Shown here piece by piece: positions 50,947-59,809 of a stretch of 60,640 bases of DNA. Under the pieces are notes generated by a model. The model did no database searches. It had not been told where the DNA came from and was given only the letters and a program-made list of their open reading frames with translations. Numbering within the stretch: the stretch's first letter is position 1; each line of letters starts with the position of its first letter. The translations under genes and the position numbers were made by a program. The DNA comes from an uncultured Alphaproteobacteria bacterium (GTDB lineage Bacteria > Pseudomonadota > Alphaproteobacteria > Rhodobacterales > Rhodobacteraceae): contig CABZEG010000006.1 of NCBI GenBank assembly GCA_902524655.1, forward strand, positions 1-60,640, read 5' to 3'.

Positions 50947-51720
50947 TTAATTTACCTCTTCGTTATGGATAGTATAATTCTCACCATCCAGTAGGATAAT
51001 GCCATATCCCGAATTCTCACCTTTGGCATATTCTACTCTATCGGCTTTGAACTTTAAGACCATTTGCTGATTTATGCTTTTGAACGTGGAGAAATTATAT
51101 CCTTCGTAAAGACCACATATACTTCTATGTATGTGACCAGATATTAGATGGTTTACATTATTGAAATTTTTTATAGTTGAAAAAAAATCGTGGGAATTTT
51201 TTAGTTTTAGTTTGTCCATAGCCTGCATTCCCGTTGTAAAAGCGGGATGGTGCATAAACAAAATTACTTTTTTATGATCCGCTTCTTTAAGTTTTTGACT
51301 CAACCAGTCGAGTCTTTTTTTACATAAGTAACCACAGCTTTTGGGTATGTCATCGTGAGGATCTTTAAGCGTATCTAAGAATATAAAATCAAGATTTTCA
51401 TAAGCCTCACTACTCTGTAAGAATCCATTATGATCTGGTTGGTAGTATGGAAATACATCGAGGAAGTTCTTTCGGTTATCGTGATTTCCAAGCATAAATT
51501 TTATGGGTCTATTTATTACCGAGACCAAATTTCTTAAGGCACTATATTCTTCAATTTTACCACTATCCGCTAAGTCGCCTGTAAAGACTAGCGTATCAAA
51601 ATCATTATGATTGCCTTGCAAGTGCAGTATAGCTTTCTCAAGTTTTTGAGATGATTTTTTTAAACTTGGTTCATCAGCAGAGTTTAAGTGAATATCTGAA
51701 AAGACTATGATTTTTTTCAT
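50947..51720 (-). CDS. Calcineurin-like metallophosphoesterase (CpdA/GpdQ type)
   Basis: 257 residues. The dimetal motifs are all present: FSDIHL, FTGDLAD, LGNHDNR, MHHPAFT and SGHIHR, in the spacing of class III cyclic-nucleotide/glycerophosphodiester phosphodiesterases. No signal peptide. In this context a phosphodiester-salvage role is more likely than cAMP turnover, but the motifs do not decide. The 278-bp gap before phnM's stop shows no ORF or PHO-type repeat. Confidence 0.85.
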   Translation of the reverse strand: MKKIIVFSDIHLNSADEPSLKKSSQKLEKAILHLQGNHNDFDTLVFTGDLADSGKIEEYSALRNLVSVINRPIKFMLGNHDNRKNFLDVFPYYQPDHNGFLQSSEAYENLDFIFLDTLKDPHDDIPKSCGYLCKKRLDWLSQKLKEADHKKVILFMHHPAFTTGMQAMDKLKLKNSHDFFSTIKNFNNVNHLISGHIHRSICGLYEGYNFSTFKSINQQMVLKFKADRVEYAKGENSGYGIILLDGENYTIHNEEVN

Positions 51721-51998
51721 TTTTAGCTCTCGAAAACTTTATTGGTCTAAATGTCTGCCCCACCCCACGACGTGACTCTATAGCTCTTCTAAAGTTGCAT
51801 TTTACAAAAGATAGATTCATTGGTCTACGATTTAGTCTGCAGCTAAGTTTATTGTCTATACCCTTTTGAAGAAGTCGGAAATTTGAATTAATGGATATCT
51901 ACTGTCAAAAGAAACCCGATAGTGATATAATTCGAATATGTGACCATATATGATGCTAAAAATAACCTATTGTATAACTCAGAGACTAAAATCCCTTT

Positions 51999-53165
51999 TC
52001 ACTGGCCTTCATGAAAGATATGTGGACTTTGGGGAGAATTAGGAGTCCAAACCCTTTGAATTATAGGAAAATTATTTTTTACATCAAAAAGAAGTAAATC
52101 AGCTCGCATACCAACCTTAATCAAACCGCGATCATTGAGATTAGCTGCTTTTGCTGGTGTCTCAGTAACCGCCTTTATTCCCTTTGCAAAATCTCCCAAA
52201 ATATCTCCAAGTTTTACCGCTCCCATTAGCAGTGAAGAAGGCATATAATCCGATGAAAGAATATTACAGCAACCCATGGAAACAAGGTCCTTAGCGGCGA
52301 CATTTCCCGAGTGGGACTCCCCTCTCAGAATGTTTGGTCCTCCCATGATAATATTAATTGATGATCGATTTAATACCTTTGAAGCTTCAACAGTTGTTGG
52401 AAACTCGGCAATTTTACATCCATTTTCAATTGATGTAATTGCATCATTCTCTGTCGTGTCGTCATGACTTGCGAGAATAGCGCCAAGTCTTTTATTCGCA
52501 CTTAAAGTTGCGGCATGGTTTCTATCTCCCCAAGCCTTTTTTATTTTATAAAGACGTTCAAAATGATCTTCCAAATCTTTTGGACTCATAGAGTATTTTC
52601 CCTTTAAATACTCTGCCATTTTATCTAAGTCTCTAAATTGCTTTTGGCCAGGAGTATGATCCATTAAACTAACTATTCCAACTCTATCTTCTTGGGTAAA
52701 CTCTTCCAATTCAATTTCCAAAGTTTCAGAACAAACTTCTGCTCTAAGATGCGTAAAATGACTTATTTTCAGGCTTTTCTCTGCTCTCAGCTCCTTAATG
52801 CTGTCCGTAACTTGCCTAGCATATTTAAGATAGTTACCCCGTTTATCTGACACTATCGAACCAACCCGCAATGCGTCAAAAACAGTCGTAATACCAGCAC
52901 TTTCTAGTTCTCTATCATGTGATAAAATCGCAGCTCTTATTGGCCATTTAACATTTGCTCTTGGTTGCATATGTCTTTCCAAATTGTCTGTGTGTAGTTC
53001 AACCAGGCCTGGTGATAAATAATTTCTATTACAATCGAAAGAACCGCGTATAAATCCTTTTCCGGAGTTAACCTCTTTAATGACCCCATCTTCTACCCTG
53101 ATGCTTCCGTTTACTACTTCGTTCTCCAGAACTAGACGAGCATTGCTTAAAATAAATTCATGCAT
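51999..53165 (-). CDS. phnM: Ribosylphosphonate triphosphate diphosphatase PhnM
   Basis: Removes pyrophosphate from ribose-1-phosphonate 5-triphosphate in the C-P lyase pathway. Amidohydrolase fold. The metal site is in GLVELHTDNLERHMQPR, which carries the PhnM-specific HTDN-x-E-x-H pattern, with later VSLMDHTPGQKQFRD, GAILASHDDTTEND and SSDYMPSSLL. 388 residues, full length. It stands apart from the phnG-N operon and is divergent from the DUF1045 gene with a 76-bp shared upstream region; no good PHO box is seen there. Confidence 0.96.
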   Translation of the reverse strand: MHEFILSNARLVLENEVVNGSIRVEDGVIKEVNSGKGFIRGSFDCNRNYLSPGLVELHTDNLERHMQPRANVKWPIRAAILSHDRELESAGITTVFDALRVGSIVSDKRGNYLKYARQVTDSIKELRAEKSLKISHFTHLRAEVCSETLEIELEEFTQEDRVGIVSLMDHTPGQKQFRDLDKMAEYLKGKYSMSPKDLEDHFERLYKIKKAWGDRNHAATLSANKRLGAILASHDDTTENDAITSIENGCKIAEFPTTVEASKVLNRSSINIIMGGPNILRGESHSGNVAAKDLVSMGCCNILSSDYMPSSLLMGAVKLGDILGDFAKGIKAVTETPAKAANLNDRGLIKVGMRADLLLFDVKNNFPIIQRVWTPNSPQSPHIFHEGQ

Positions 53166-53241
53166 ATAAATTCACACGTTTGACTTAAAAGTTTCATATA
53201 AATATTTCAAATTTTTTGTACTCTGTAATTAGGACATTTTT

Positions 53242-53934
53242 ATGACAAATTATTCCAGATACGCAATTTATTTTTCTCCCTATCCAGATACATTTCTCGA
53301 TAAAGTTGGGTCTCGATGGTTAGGCTGGAATCCAAAGAAAGGAAAGATTACCAACGACAAGAAAATAAAAAATCCGAAATTTGTTGACTTAAAGTCTATC
53401 ACGGAAAAAGCAAGGATATATGGCTTACATGGCACACTCAAAGCACCATTTGTACTAAAAGAAAAATATTCATACAAAGATCTAATTAGCGATGTAGAAT
53501 TAATTTCAAAGCGACATCGTAAGTTTATAATCCGAAATCTAGTCTTAAAAAAGCTTGGCAGCTTTTATGCTTTAGTTCCTGAAAGAAGCACTAAGGCACT
53601 AAAATCTTTAGCAGATGATTGCGTTTCCTCTCTAGATAAGTTTAGAAAACCTCCTTCATCTACAGAACTAGAAAAAAGAAGATCTAATGGACTTGATTTT
53701 CAGGAGGAGGTAAATTTAAAGAAGTGGGGTTATCCATATGTGTTCAATAAATATAAATTTCATATTACATTAACTGGAGAAATAAGATTGGGTGAAGAGA
53801 AAAATATTCGAGAAACAATAGAATTAAATTTTCAAAAAGTTATCGGATATCCCTTACCTTTTTTAGATATCTGTCTTTTTGGGCAAAGGGATGATAGCTA
53901 CTTTTGTGAACTGAAAAGATTTTCTCTGCTTTAA
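53242..53934 (+). CDS. DUF1045 phosphonate-metabolism protein, 2H phosphoesterase type
   Basis: 230 residues. Two HxT motifs, LHGTLKAPF (about residue 56) and FHITLTGEI (about residue 173), mark the 2H (LigT-like) phosphoesterase fold, whose members open cyclic phosphodiesters. The family is tied to C-P lyase genes. E. coli uses PhnP to open 5-phosphoribosyl 1,2-cyclic phosphate. No PhnP is present in this window, so DUF1045 is the natural candidate for that step. It is convergent with phnN, overlapping by 4 bp. Confidence 0.85.
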   Translation: MTNYSRYAIYFSPYPDTFLDKVGSRWLGWNPKKGKITNDKKIKNPKFVDLKSITEKARIYGLHGTLKAPFVLKEKYSYKDLISDVELISKRHRKFIIRNLVLKKLGSFYALVPERSTKALKSLADDCVSSLDKFRKPPSSTELEKRRSNGLDFQEEVNLKKWGYPYVFNKYKFHITLTGEIRLGEEKNIRETIELNFQKVIGYPLPFLDICLFGQRDDSYFCELKRFSLL

Positions 53935-54455
53935 TGCATTACAGATAATAATTGAATAACTGCTTTATCTAGATCATGCTCATTGTTTATAATGATTGAG
54001 CCCGTTGGAATATCAAATTTCGCCCTTTTTAACCTTAGTTGAATATCCTTTGCATTTTCTCTAGCTCTTTTTTTCAATCTTTCGAGAACGATTTCTTCTT
54101 TAGCATCAATGTAAATTATTTTTAAATCTGGAAATTGCTGCTTATATTCCTTAATAGCATGTCTAGATCCATTGAAAATTACGTTTGTTCCCTTATTAAG
54201 GTGATATATAATATCAATAGGTATCCCATAAAAGTTATTATGCGCATACCAATGAATAGCGACTCTTTTTTCTTTTAATAAAATATCTATTTGAGACTGA
54301 TCCACTTTAATAAAGTCTTCGTTGTCGACCTCAGCATTCCTAGAAATATATCTTTTAGGGAAATATGCATCGACTTTATTCTTAGCAGCATTAAGAATTG
54401 AATCTTTCCCCACTCCAGAAGGGCCTACCACTGTAAATAATGTTCCTTTACGCAT
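53931..54455 (-). CDS. phnN: Ribose 1,5-bisphosphokinase PhnN
   Basis: 174 residues, guanylate-kinase-like. P-loop VGPSGVGKDSIL (about residues 10-21), YISRNAEVDNEDF, and the late Arg-rich ERLKKRARENAKDI lid. It converts ribose 1,5-bisphosphate to PRPP, returning the sugar of the C-P lyase pathway to nucleotide metabolism. Last gene of the phnGHIJKLN run. Confidence 0.93.
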   Translation of the reverse strand: MRKGTLFTVVGPSGVGKDSILNAAKNKVDAYFPKRYISRNAEVDNEDFIKVDQSQIDILLKEKRVAIHWYAHNNFYGIPIDIIYHLNKGTNVIFNGSRHAIKEYKQQFPDLKIIYIDAKEEIVLERLKKRARENAKDIQLRLKRAKFDIPTGSIIINNEHDLDKAVIQLLSVMH

Positions 54456-54467
54456 AATAGATTTTTC

Positions 54468-55142
54468 TCAGCTTGCTGAAAAGTTGCTTACATCTATTTC
54501 TCGATCACACACTTTATCCCTTACTTCTTTGTCATGAAAGATACCGAGTATTGCTGACCCTTTTTCTTTTTTTTCTGAAATCATATCCATGACAATTTTT
54601 TTGTTTTCACGATCGAGGCTCGCCGTCGGCTCATCCAAAAGAAGCAACTTGTAGTCTTTAGAAAAGCCAATAGCGATATTTACCCTTTGTTGTTCCCCTC
54701 CTGAAAAAGTCAGTGGGGAGAGGTGCCATAACTGAGAGCTTAAATTTAGCCTAGACAATAATGTCTCAGCGATATCCTTCGCTCTGGCGCGACTTTCAAA
54801 TTGATCAAGAAGAGGTTCCATAACCAAATCTATGGTGCTTACTCTCGGTAAAACTCTTAAAAATTGACTTACATACCCCATTTTTTGTTTTCTTAATATC
54901 GACATTTCAATGGCTTTTAAATCAAGGATATTTTCCTTATCTATATAAATCTCTCCTTCTGCACATACATAATTACCGTAAATCATTCTCATTAAAGTTG
55001 ATTTGCCACAACCAGAGTTACCTATCAATGCAACACATTCCCCCGAATTAACATTAAAGCAAGCATCTCTAATAACTGAAAATTTCCCTTTGTCTAAGTT
55101 CTTTAGATTGAAGGATTTTGCAACATTTTTTACTTCCAACAT
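54468..55142 (-). CDS. phnL: C-P lyase ABC-type subunit PhnL
   Basis: 224 residues. Walker A GNSGCGKST, PhnL-type GYVSQFLRVLPRVSTIDLV, signature FSGGEQQRVNIA and Walker B LLLLDEPTASLD. PhnL binds the C-P lyase core and is not a membrane transporter ATPase. It sits 2 bp after phnK. Confidence 0.95.
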   Translation of the reverse strand: MLEVKNVAKSFNLKNLDKGKFSVIRDACFNVNSGECVALIGNSGCGKSTLMRMIYGNYVCAEGEIYIDKENILDLKAIEMSILRKQKMGYVSQFLRVLPRVSTIDLVMEPLLDQFESRARAKDIAETLLSRLNLSSQLWHLSPLTFSGGEQQRVNIAIGFSKDYKLLLLDEPTASLDRENKKIVMDMISEKKEKGSAILGIFHDKEVRDKVCDREIDVSNFSAS

Positions 55143-55144
55143 TT

Positions 55145-55915
55145 TTACACCTTTAGTATTGAGGAGACTAGTAATTGCGTGTAGGAATGCTGTGGATCAT
55201 CCAAAACTTGGTCGGTTAATCCAGTTTCAACAATTTTGCCATTTTTCATAACAATCAATCTATTGGCCATGAACCTCGCAACTGCGAGATCATGCGTTAC
55301 GATTATTACTGACAATCCTAATTCTCTAACCAAAGATCTTATGAGATCAAGTAATCTTGCTTGGACAGATACATCAAGCCCACCCGTAGGTTCATCCATA
55401 AATATTAGCCTAGGTTTCGTTATAAGATTTTTAGCAATCTGAAGTCTTTGTTGCATTCCACCAGAAAAAATACTCGGTTTGTCATCCAGTCTGATTGCAT
55501 CTATTTCAACCTTTTCGATCCATTCGGTGGCTTCAGCCCTAATTTGGGAGTAATTTCTATACCCTATTGCCATTAGTCTTTCGCCAATGTTCCCTCCAGC
55601 ACTCACTGCCATTCTAAGACCATCTCGAGGATTTTGATGGACAAAGGCCCACTCGGTTCTCAGTAGGTTTCTTTTTCTGGGTTCCGGCAAAGACAATAGA
55701 TCCAACCAATTATTATCTCTATCCAAATATGTTATATTACCACCATCTGGTACCAAGCTTCCAGACAAGCAATTTAGAAGAGTTGATTTGCCAGAGCCAG
55801 ACTCTCCAACAATTCCAACGACCTCACCAGTGTAAAGCTCTATACTTAAGTTGTTGCAAGCATACACATCGCCAAATTTCTTATTTATAGCCTTCGCTTT
55901 TAAAATCTGTTCCAT
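55145..55915 (-). CDS. phnK: C-P lyase ABC-type subunit PhnK
   Basis: 256 residues. Walker A GESGSGKST (about 36-44), the PhnK-specific RTEWAFVHQNPRDGLRM segment, signature FSGGMQQRLQIAKNL, Walker B LIFMDEPTGGLD and switch VTHDLAVAR. It docks on PhnJ of the core complex. Lies 3 bp after phnJ. Confidence 0.96.
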   Translation of the reverse strand: MEQILKAKAINKKFGDVYACNNLSIELYTGEVVGIVGESGSGKSTLLNCLSGSLVPDGGNITYLDRDNNWLDLLSLPEPRKRNLLRTEWAFVHQNPRDGLRMAVSAGGNIGERLMAIGYRNYSQIRAEATEWIEKVEIDAIRLDDKPSIFSGGMQQRLQIAKNLITKPRLIFMDEPTGGLDVSVQARLLDLIRSLVRELGLSVIIVTHDLAVARFMANRLIVMKNGKIVETGLTDQVLDDPQHSYTQLLVSSILKV

Positions 55916-55918
55916 TGT

Positions 55919-56755
55919 TTAACTTTTTTGACTATTGCAGTAATCACTATCTGAACATGAAAACATTCTAGTTCCCTTATCATCAATAACCACTTCATCG
56001 AGATATGTATTGGTGGCACCACATATTTCACAAGTCTTCTCGGCTCTTGAGGCTTCAAATGGATAATCTTCAAAATCAAGACTTATAACCTTAGTATATG
56101 GAGGAACTGCGTAAATCCTTTGTTCTCTCCCAGCTCCAAAAAGCTGAATTGCCGGGCAAAAATTCATTTTTGGGTTATCAAATTTTGGTGTAGGTGATGG
56201 ATCCATTATATAACGATCGTTAACTTTTACTGGATAAGCGTATGCTGTCGAAATCTCCCCGTTAATAGATATGTCTTCATATAATTTAACATGCATCAAG
56301 CCATATTCTTCTAATGCGTGCATAACCCTTGTTTCGGTCTCTCTAGGCTCTAAAAATCTTAAGGGCTCTGGTATTGGGACTTGATAAACGAGTATTTGAT
56401 CTTCTGATAAAACTTGTTCGGGAATGCGGTGTCTGGTTTGAATTACAGATGCTTTTCCAGTGTTTTCAGTGGTTTTTACACCAGCTACCCTTTCAAAAAA
56501 TTTTCTTATAGAGACTGCGTTGGTTGTGTCATCTGAACCCTGATCTATGACCTTCAATACATCCGTTTCTTGCAAGCATGCTGCTGTGACCTGAACGCCA
56601 CCAGTACCCCAACCATAAGGCATTGGCATTTCCCTACTTGCAAAGGGAACCTGATATCCTGGAATGCATATCGCTTTTATTAGAGCCCTTCTTATCATTC
56701 TCTTGGTTTGCTCATCAAGGTAAGCAAAATTGAAATCCTCTTCGGAGTTACTCAT
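55919..56755 (-). CDS. phnJ: Carbon-phosphorus lyase PhnJ
   Basis: The radical-SAM enzyme that cleaves the C-P bond of ribose-1-phosphonate 5-phosphate. The C-terminus shows the diagnostic cysteines C-x2-C-x21-C-x5-C (CEIC then CSDSDYC), which supply the [4Fe-4S] ligands and the catalytic thiyl cysteine. N-terminal GYQVPFASREMPMPYGWGTGG and YKVRSLDF-like ISLDFEDYPF regions are typical. 278 residues, intact. It overlaps phnI by 4 bp. Confidence 0.97.
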   Translation of the reverse strand: MSNSEEDFNFAYLDEQTKRMIRRALIKAICIPGYQVPFASREMPMPYGWGTGGVQVTAACLQETDVLKVIDQGSDDTTNAVSIRKFFERVAGVKTTENTGKASVIQTRHRIPEQVLSEDQILVYQVPIPEPLRFLEPRETETRVMHALEEYGLMHVKLYEDISINGEISTAYAYPVKVNDRYIMDPSPTPKFDNPKMNFCPAIQLFGAGREQRIYAVPPYTKVISLDFEDYPFEASRAEKTCEICGATNTYLDEVVIDDKGTRMFSCSDSDYCNSQKS

Positions 56756-57834
56756 CCTTTTTTTGCCTCAAAAGCTGTTTTTCTTATCTTTCTAATTAGC
56801 TCCAGTTCTGCCTGAAAATCGACATAATGAGGAAGCTTAATATGCTCTACAAAACCAGTCGCTTGAATATTATCTCCATGGTACAGAACAAACTCTTCAT
56901 CTTGAGCAGGAGCACCATCGCTAACCTCTCCCAATTCTTTCCAACGTAGAGCGCGATCAACTAAAGCCATCGATATCGCTTTCCTCTCCGATTGACCAAA
57001 AACAAAACCATAGCCTCTAGTAAATTTAGGGGGGTGGGTCTTTGAGCCCAGAAATTGATTAACCGTCTCGCATTCTGAAATCTCTATCTCAGCTATCTCT
57101 ATATTAAACCCTATCTCTGGGATTTCAAATTCAACAGATATAAGTCCTATTCTTAGCTCACCAACGAATGGATGATTTCTTCCGAACCCCCTTTGGGTTG
57201 AGTATGCCATACCTAATAAAAACCCTTCATCGCTTCGAGTAAGAGCCTGTAGCCGCAATGCTCTATTAGCAGGAATTTCCAAAGGCTGTCGAGTGAGATC
57301 TGGCGACTCCGCTTCACTAGATGATGTCTCTTCTGTCTCAATAATTCCTTCATTATTAAGGAACTGAGTGACGTGTTGGAACATTTGTTCAGTATCTTTT
57401 CCAGGCTCAAATTCATCGATGCTGCCATCTGCTAATAGTTTGAAATCTAAAAGTCGATGAGTGTAATCAAAAGTCGGTCCAAGAAGCTGGCCTCCTGGAA
57501 TGTCCTTAAACGTCGCGGATATTCTTCTTTTAGCAATCATTTTGTCCGTATTTATAGGCTGCCCAAATCCAAATCTCGGTAAGGTTGTTCGGTATGCTCT
57601 TATTAAAAAAATCGCTTCGATTAAATCTCCTCTAGCTTGCTTTATTGCTAAAGAAGCAAGCTCAGGATCAAATAGCGAACCTTCAGCCATCACTTTTGCT
57701 ATTGATAAAGATAATTGAGTCTTTATTTGATCGACACTCAGATCTGTGACTTTTCTGTCTCCTCGACGTTCATCCTCCAGCCACCTATGTGCATTATCAA
57801 TCGCTCTTTCGCCTCCTTTTACCGCTACATACAT
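56752..57834 (-). CDS. phnI: C-P lyase core subunit PhnI
   Basis: Transfers the phosphonate to ribose by displacing adenine from ATP, with PhnG, PhnH and PhnL. It begins MYVAVKGGERAIDNAHRWL, with LRAYRTTLPRFGF-type LIRAYRTTLPRFGFGQP and RRISATFKDIPGGQLLGPTFDYTHR in the middle and LPHYVDFQAELELIR at the end. 360 residues, standard length. It follows phnH by one base. Confidence 0.96.
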   Translation of the reverse strand: MYVAVKGGERAIDNAHRWLEDERRGDRKVTDLSVDQIKTQLSLSIAKVMAEGSLFDPELASLAIKQARGDLIEAIFLIRAYRTTLPRFGFGQPINTDKMIAKRRISATFKDIPGGQLLGPTFDYTHRLLDFKLLADGSIDEFEPGKDTEQMFQHVTQFLNNEGIIETEETSSSEAESPDLTRQPLEIPANRALRLQALTRSDEGFLLGMAYSTQRGFGRNHPFVGELRIGLISVEFEIPEIGFNIEIAEIEISECETVNQFLGSKTHPPKFTRGYGFVFGQSERKAISMALVDRALRWKELGEVSDGAPAQDEEFVLYHGDNIQATGFVEHIKLPHYVDFQAELELIRKIRKTAFEAKKG

Positions 57835-57835
57835 A

Positions 57836-58399
57836 TTATGTCTCTACCATTGTTGTTCTAGGCAGTCCCATAACAAAATTTTCTTTTGCCAAAAAAATAT
57901 CAACTCCTAAAGGAAAACTGATAGCACTTTCTCTTTCAATAATCTTTTCCGGGAGCTCTACATGAAGCGTCTCTTTAATCCCTGGTCCCTTTAGAGAAAA
58001 ACTTTTTACATCTTTGCTTGCATTTTCAATCACAATATTGGCCGACCTGTCGGGATACTCGTCCGTACCAATAGGAAATTCGTGAAAAGGTAGTAGTTCC
58101 TCTATATGCCCCACTGCGAAATCAACATTTTTATCGCCAGAAATTTTTGCACCGGTATAAAAATTTATCCAATCCTCGACATTTTTATTTCGAAAGGTCT
58201 CTCCTAAAAAAATCTTAGTATTAAAATCACAAAAAACTAATAGAAGCGTTGCACCAGCGATAGATAGAGGGGTGGGAAGTCCATCAATGACCTGAAAATT
58301 CTGAATTTTTCCTGGCATTGCCATCGCTTTCAACGCTATCCTAAAAGCTCTAGCAGCATCCTTGGACTGGTCTTGGAAGAAGGGAAGCGGATTTGTCAT
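57836..58399 (-). CDS. phnH: C-P lyase core subunit PhnH
   Basis: 187 residues, PLP-transferase-like fold without PLP chemistry. FRIALKAMAMPGKIQNF at residues ~20-36 and PIGTDEYPDRSANIVI are the PhnH hallmarks, followed by LKGPGI and SFPLGVDIFL. It overlaps phnG by 4 bp. Confidence 0.95.
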   Translation of the reverse strand: MTNPLPFFQDQSKDAARAFRIALKAMAMPGKIQNFQVIDGLPTPLSIAGATLLLVFCDFNTKIFLGETFRNKNVEDWINFYTGAKISGDKNVDFAVGHIEELLPFHEFPIGTDEYPDRSANIVIENASKDVKSFSLKGPGIKETLHVELPEKIIERESAISFPLGVDIFLAKENFVMGLPRTTMVET

Positions 58400-58842
58400 T
58401 TTTCGTCTTCTCCACGCACAAGAGTAAAAAAATCCACCTTTGTTTTTTCTGCTTTTCTTTTAATTAAGTCATGTCTTTTTTTCTCAATTTCTTTTAGTTT
58501 AATTACTATTTTACTTTCAATTAAGGTCCTTTTATCGCTTTGCATTAAAGCGTCACATAGCGCAGCAACTGTCGACTTCTTTTTACTTCTACCTTGCACA
58601 TATCCATGACCAACTAACTTACCGTCTTCTAATTGAATAGAGCATCGCGTAACGGAAATTTCGCCTGCATTAAATTTTTGCCCAGTGTTTCCAATCCTCG
58701 CTGTCGCCATAATTGTGCCTATTTCCGGTTTTCTCAGATAAGTATAGCTCGGATCTAACCCAGTAGACTCATACAACCCAACGAGATCGGATTCAGATGA
58801 TTTTGCTAAATAGCTCAACCATTTAGACCTGACTAGTGACAT
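58396..58842 (-). CDS. phnG: C-P lyase core subunit PhnG
   Basis: 148 residues. Recognisable parts are VGLYESTGLDPSYTYLRKPEIGTIMATARIGNTG (split here by typical PhnG turns), FNAGEISVTRCSIQLEDG and VQGRSKKKSTVAALCDALMQ. First gene of the operon; ATG 58842. A PHO-box-like site lies 70 bp upstream. Confidence 0.95.
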   Translation of the reverse strand: MSLVRSKWLSYLAKSSESDLVGLYESTGLDPSYTYLRKPEIGTIMATARIGNTGQKFNAGEISVTRCSIQLEDGKLVGHGYVQGRSKKKSTVAALCDALMQSDKRTLIESKIVIKLKEIEKKRHDLIKRKAEKTKVDFFTLVRGEDEK

Positions 58843-58911
58843 GCTTACCCGTACGGTTTATAATTAAATCGGTTTCAAACTAACCTATAGTTGAATATTT
58901 ATTTGAAAATT

Positions 58912-58929
58912 ATGACAAGAACATGACAG
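58912..58929 (-). promoter_or_regulatory. PHO box of the phnGHIJKLN operon
   Basis: The minus-strand 18-mer CTGTCATGTTCTTGTCAT has two near-perfect 7-mers (CTGTCAT, TTGTCAT; 13 of 14 bases) spaced 11 bp apart, in correct orientation toward phnG. -10-like CTATAG follows downstream. It starts immediately after the stop codon of the upstream Sel1-repeat gene. Confidence 0.75.
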
Positions 58930-58930
58930 A

Positions 58931-59698
58931 TTAAGTTCTATGAGCTTTTTCTTTAAGAAAAATCCTTATTTGCTCCAAATTGAACTTTGCATCATTATCA
59001 CCATTATCAGCAGCCGACAAATACCACTTCATTGCCTCGGAAAAGCTTTGCTTCGTGCCGATTCCCATATGATGCATGTAGCCTAAATTAAATTGTGCCT
59101 CTACTAAGCCTGATGAGGCAGCTTTTTCATACCAATAAAGAGCTCTCTTGAGGTCTTGCTTGATGCATTTACCTTTTTCAAGTAATAGCGCCAAGTTATA
59201 TTGTGCATGATAATCTCCACCCTCGGCAGCCAAAAGGTACCAATATTTTGCTCTTGTAATATTTACTGGAGAGCCTTCTCCACTCTCGTACATGAGAGCC
59301 ACATTGTATTGAGCCACCGAATTACCTAACCTTGCAGCATCCAAATAAAGGTCAAGAGCTATACCTTTGTTTTTTTCTAGCACTAATCCTTGATCATAAA
59401 AATATGCCAAGTTAGTCATAGCTTTAGGGTGCTTCTTTTTTGCTGCTTTTTTATACCATTTTATAGCCACTTCATTATTTTGTAACACCAACAGCCCTTT
59501 ATCATACGCCCTTCCTAATTTGTATTGATATTCCGGATGGCCCGAATAGGCCATTACCTTATTGAAGCTGAGCTCCGTGAAACTAATATCATCTTTCTCT
59601 TTTTTTTTACCAGTTAAATCGATCACTAAAAGCGAGACAAATGCTATGAATACTAAAATGTATGGGGATTTCTTAGCGTATTTTTTTGAATAATACAT
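58931..59698 (-). CDS. Sel1-repeat (TPR-like) protein with N-terminal membrane anchor
   Basis: 255 residues. Hydrophobic anchor at ~13-29 (YILVFIAFVSLLVIDL), then five to six Sel1-like repeats of ~36 residues (YKLGRAYDKG, MTNLAYFYDQG, YNVALMYESGEG, YNLALLLEKGKC, FNLGYMHHMGIG). Such repeats are protein-binding scaffolds. A very good PHO box overlaps its presumed promoter but lies only 4 bp before the ATG, so either the start or the role of the site is unusual. It precedes phnG on the same strand with an 88-bp gap. Confidence 0.8.
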   Translation of the reverse strand: MYYSKKYAKKSPYILVFIAFVSLLVIDLTGKKKEKDDISFTELSFNKVMAYSGHPEYQYKLGRAYDKGLLVLQNNEVAIKWYKKAAKKKHPKAMTNLAYFYDQGLVLEKNKGIALDLYLDAARLGNSVAQYNVALMYESGEGSPVNITRAKYWYLLAAEGGDYHAQYNLALLLEKGKCIKQDLKRALYWYEKAASSGLVEAQFNLGYMHHMGIGTKQSFSEAMKWYLSAADNGDNDAKFNLEQIRIFLKEKAHRT

Positions 59699-59702
59699 TA
59701 TG

Positions 59703-59731
59703 ATGACATTTATATGACATAAATATGACTA
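59703..59731 (-). promoter_or_regulatory. Triple PHO-box repeat next to the Sel1-repeat gene
   Basis: Three 7-mers (TAGTCAT, ATGTCAT, ATGTCAT on the minus strand) spaced 11 bp apart. The pair at 59703-59720 matches the PhoB consensus at 16 of 18 positions, the best in the window. The orientation points at the Sel1-repeat gene, whose ATG is only 4 bp away. Confidence 0.7.
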
Positions 59732-59809
59732 AGTAAAGCATTATTATTGTTGATTTTTTTATATTTATATGTATCATAATTTGTAAAAAAAGTCAGATTG
59801 AGGGGAAAA

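Noticed and set aside
53166-53241. PHO box between phnM and the DUF1045 gene
   Set aside because: Only loose TTTCA repeats were found and their spacing is 13 bp, not 11.
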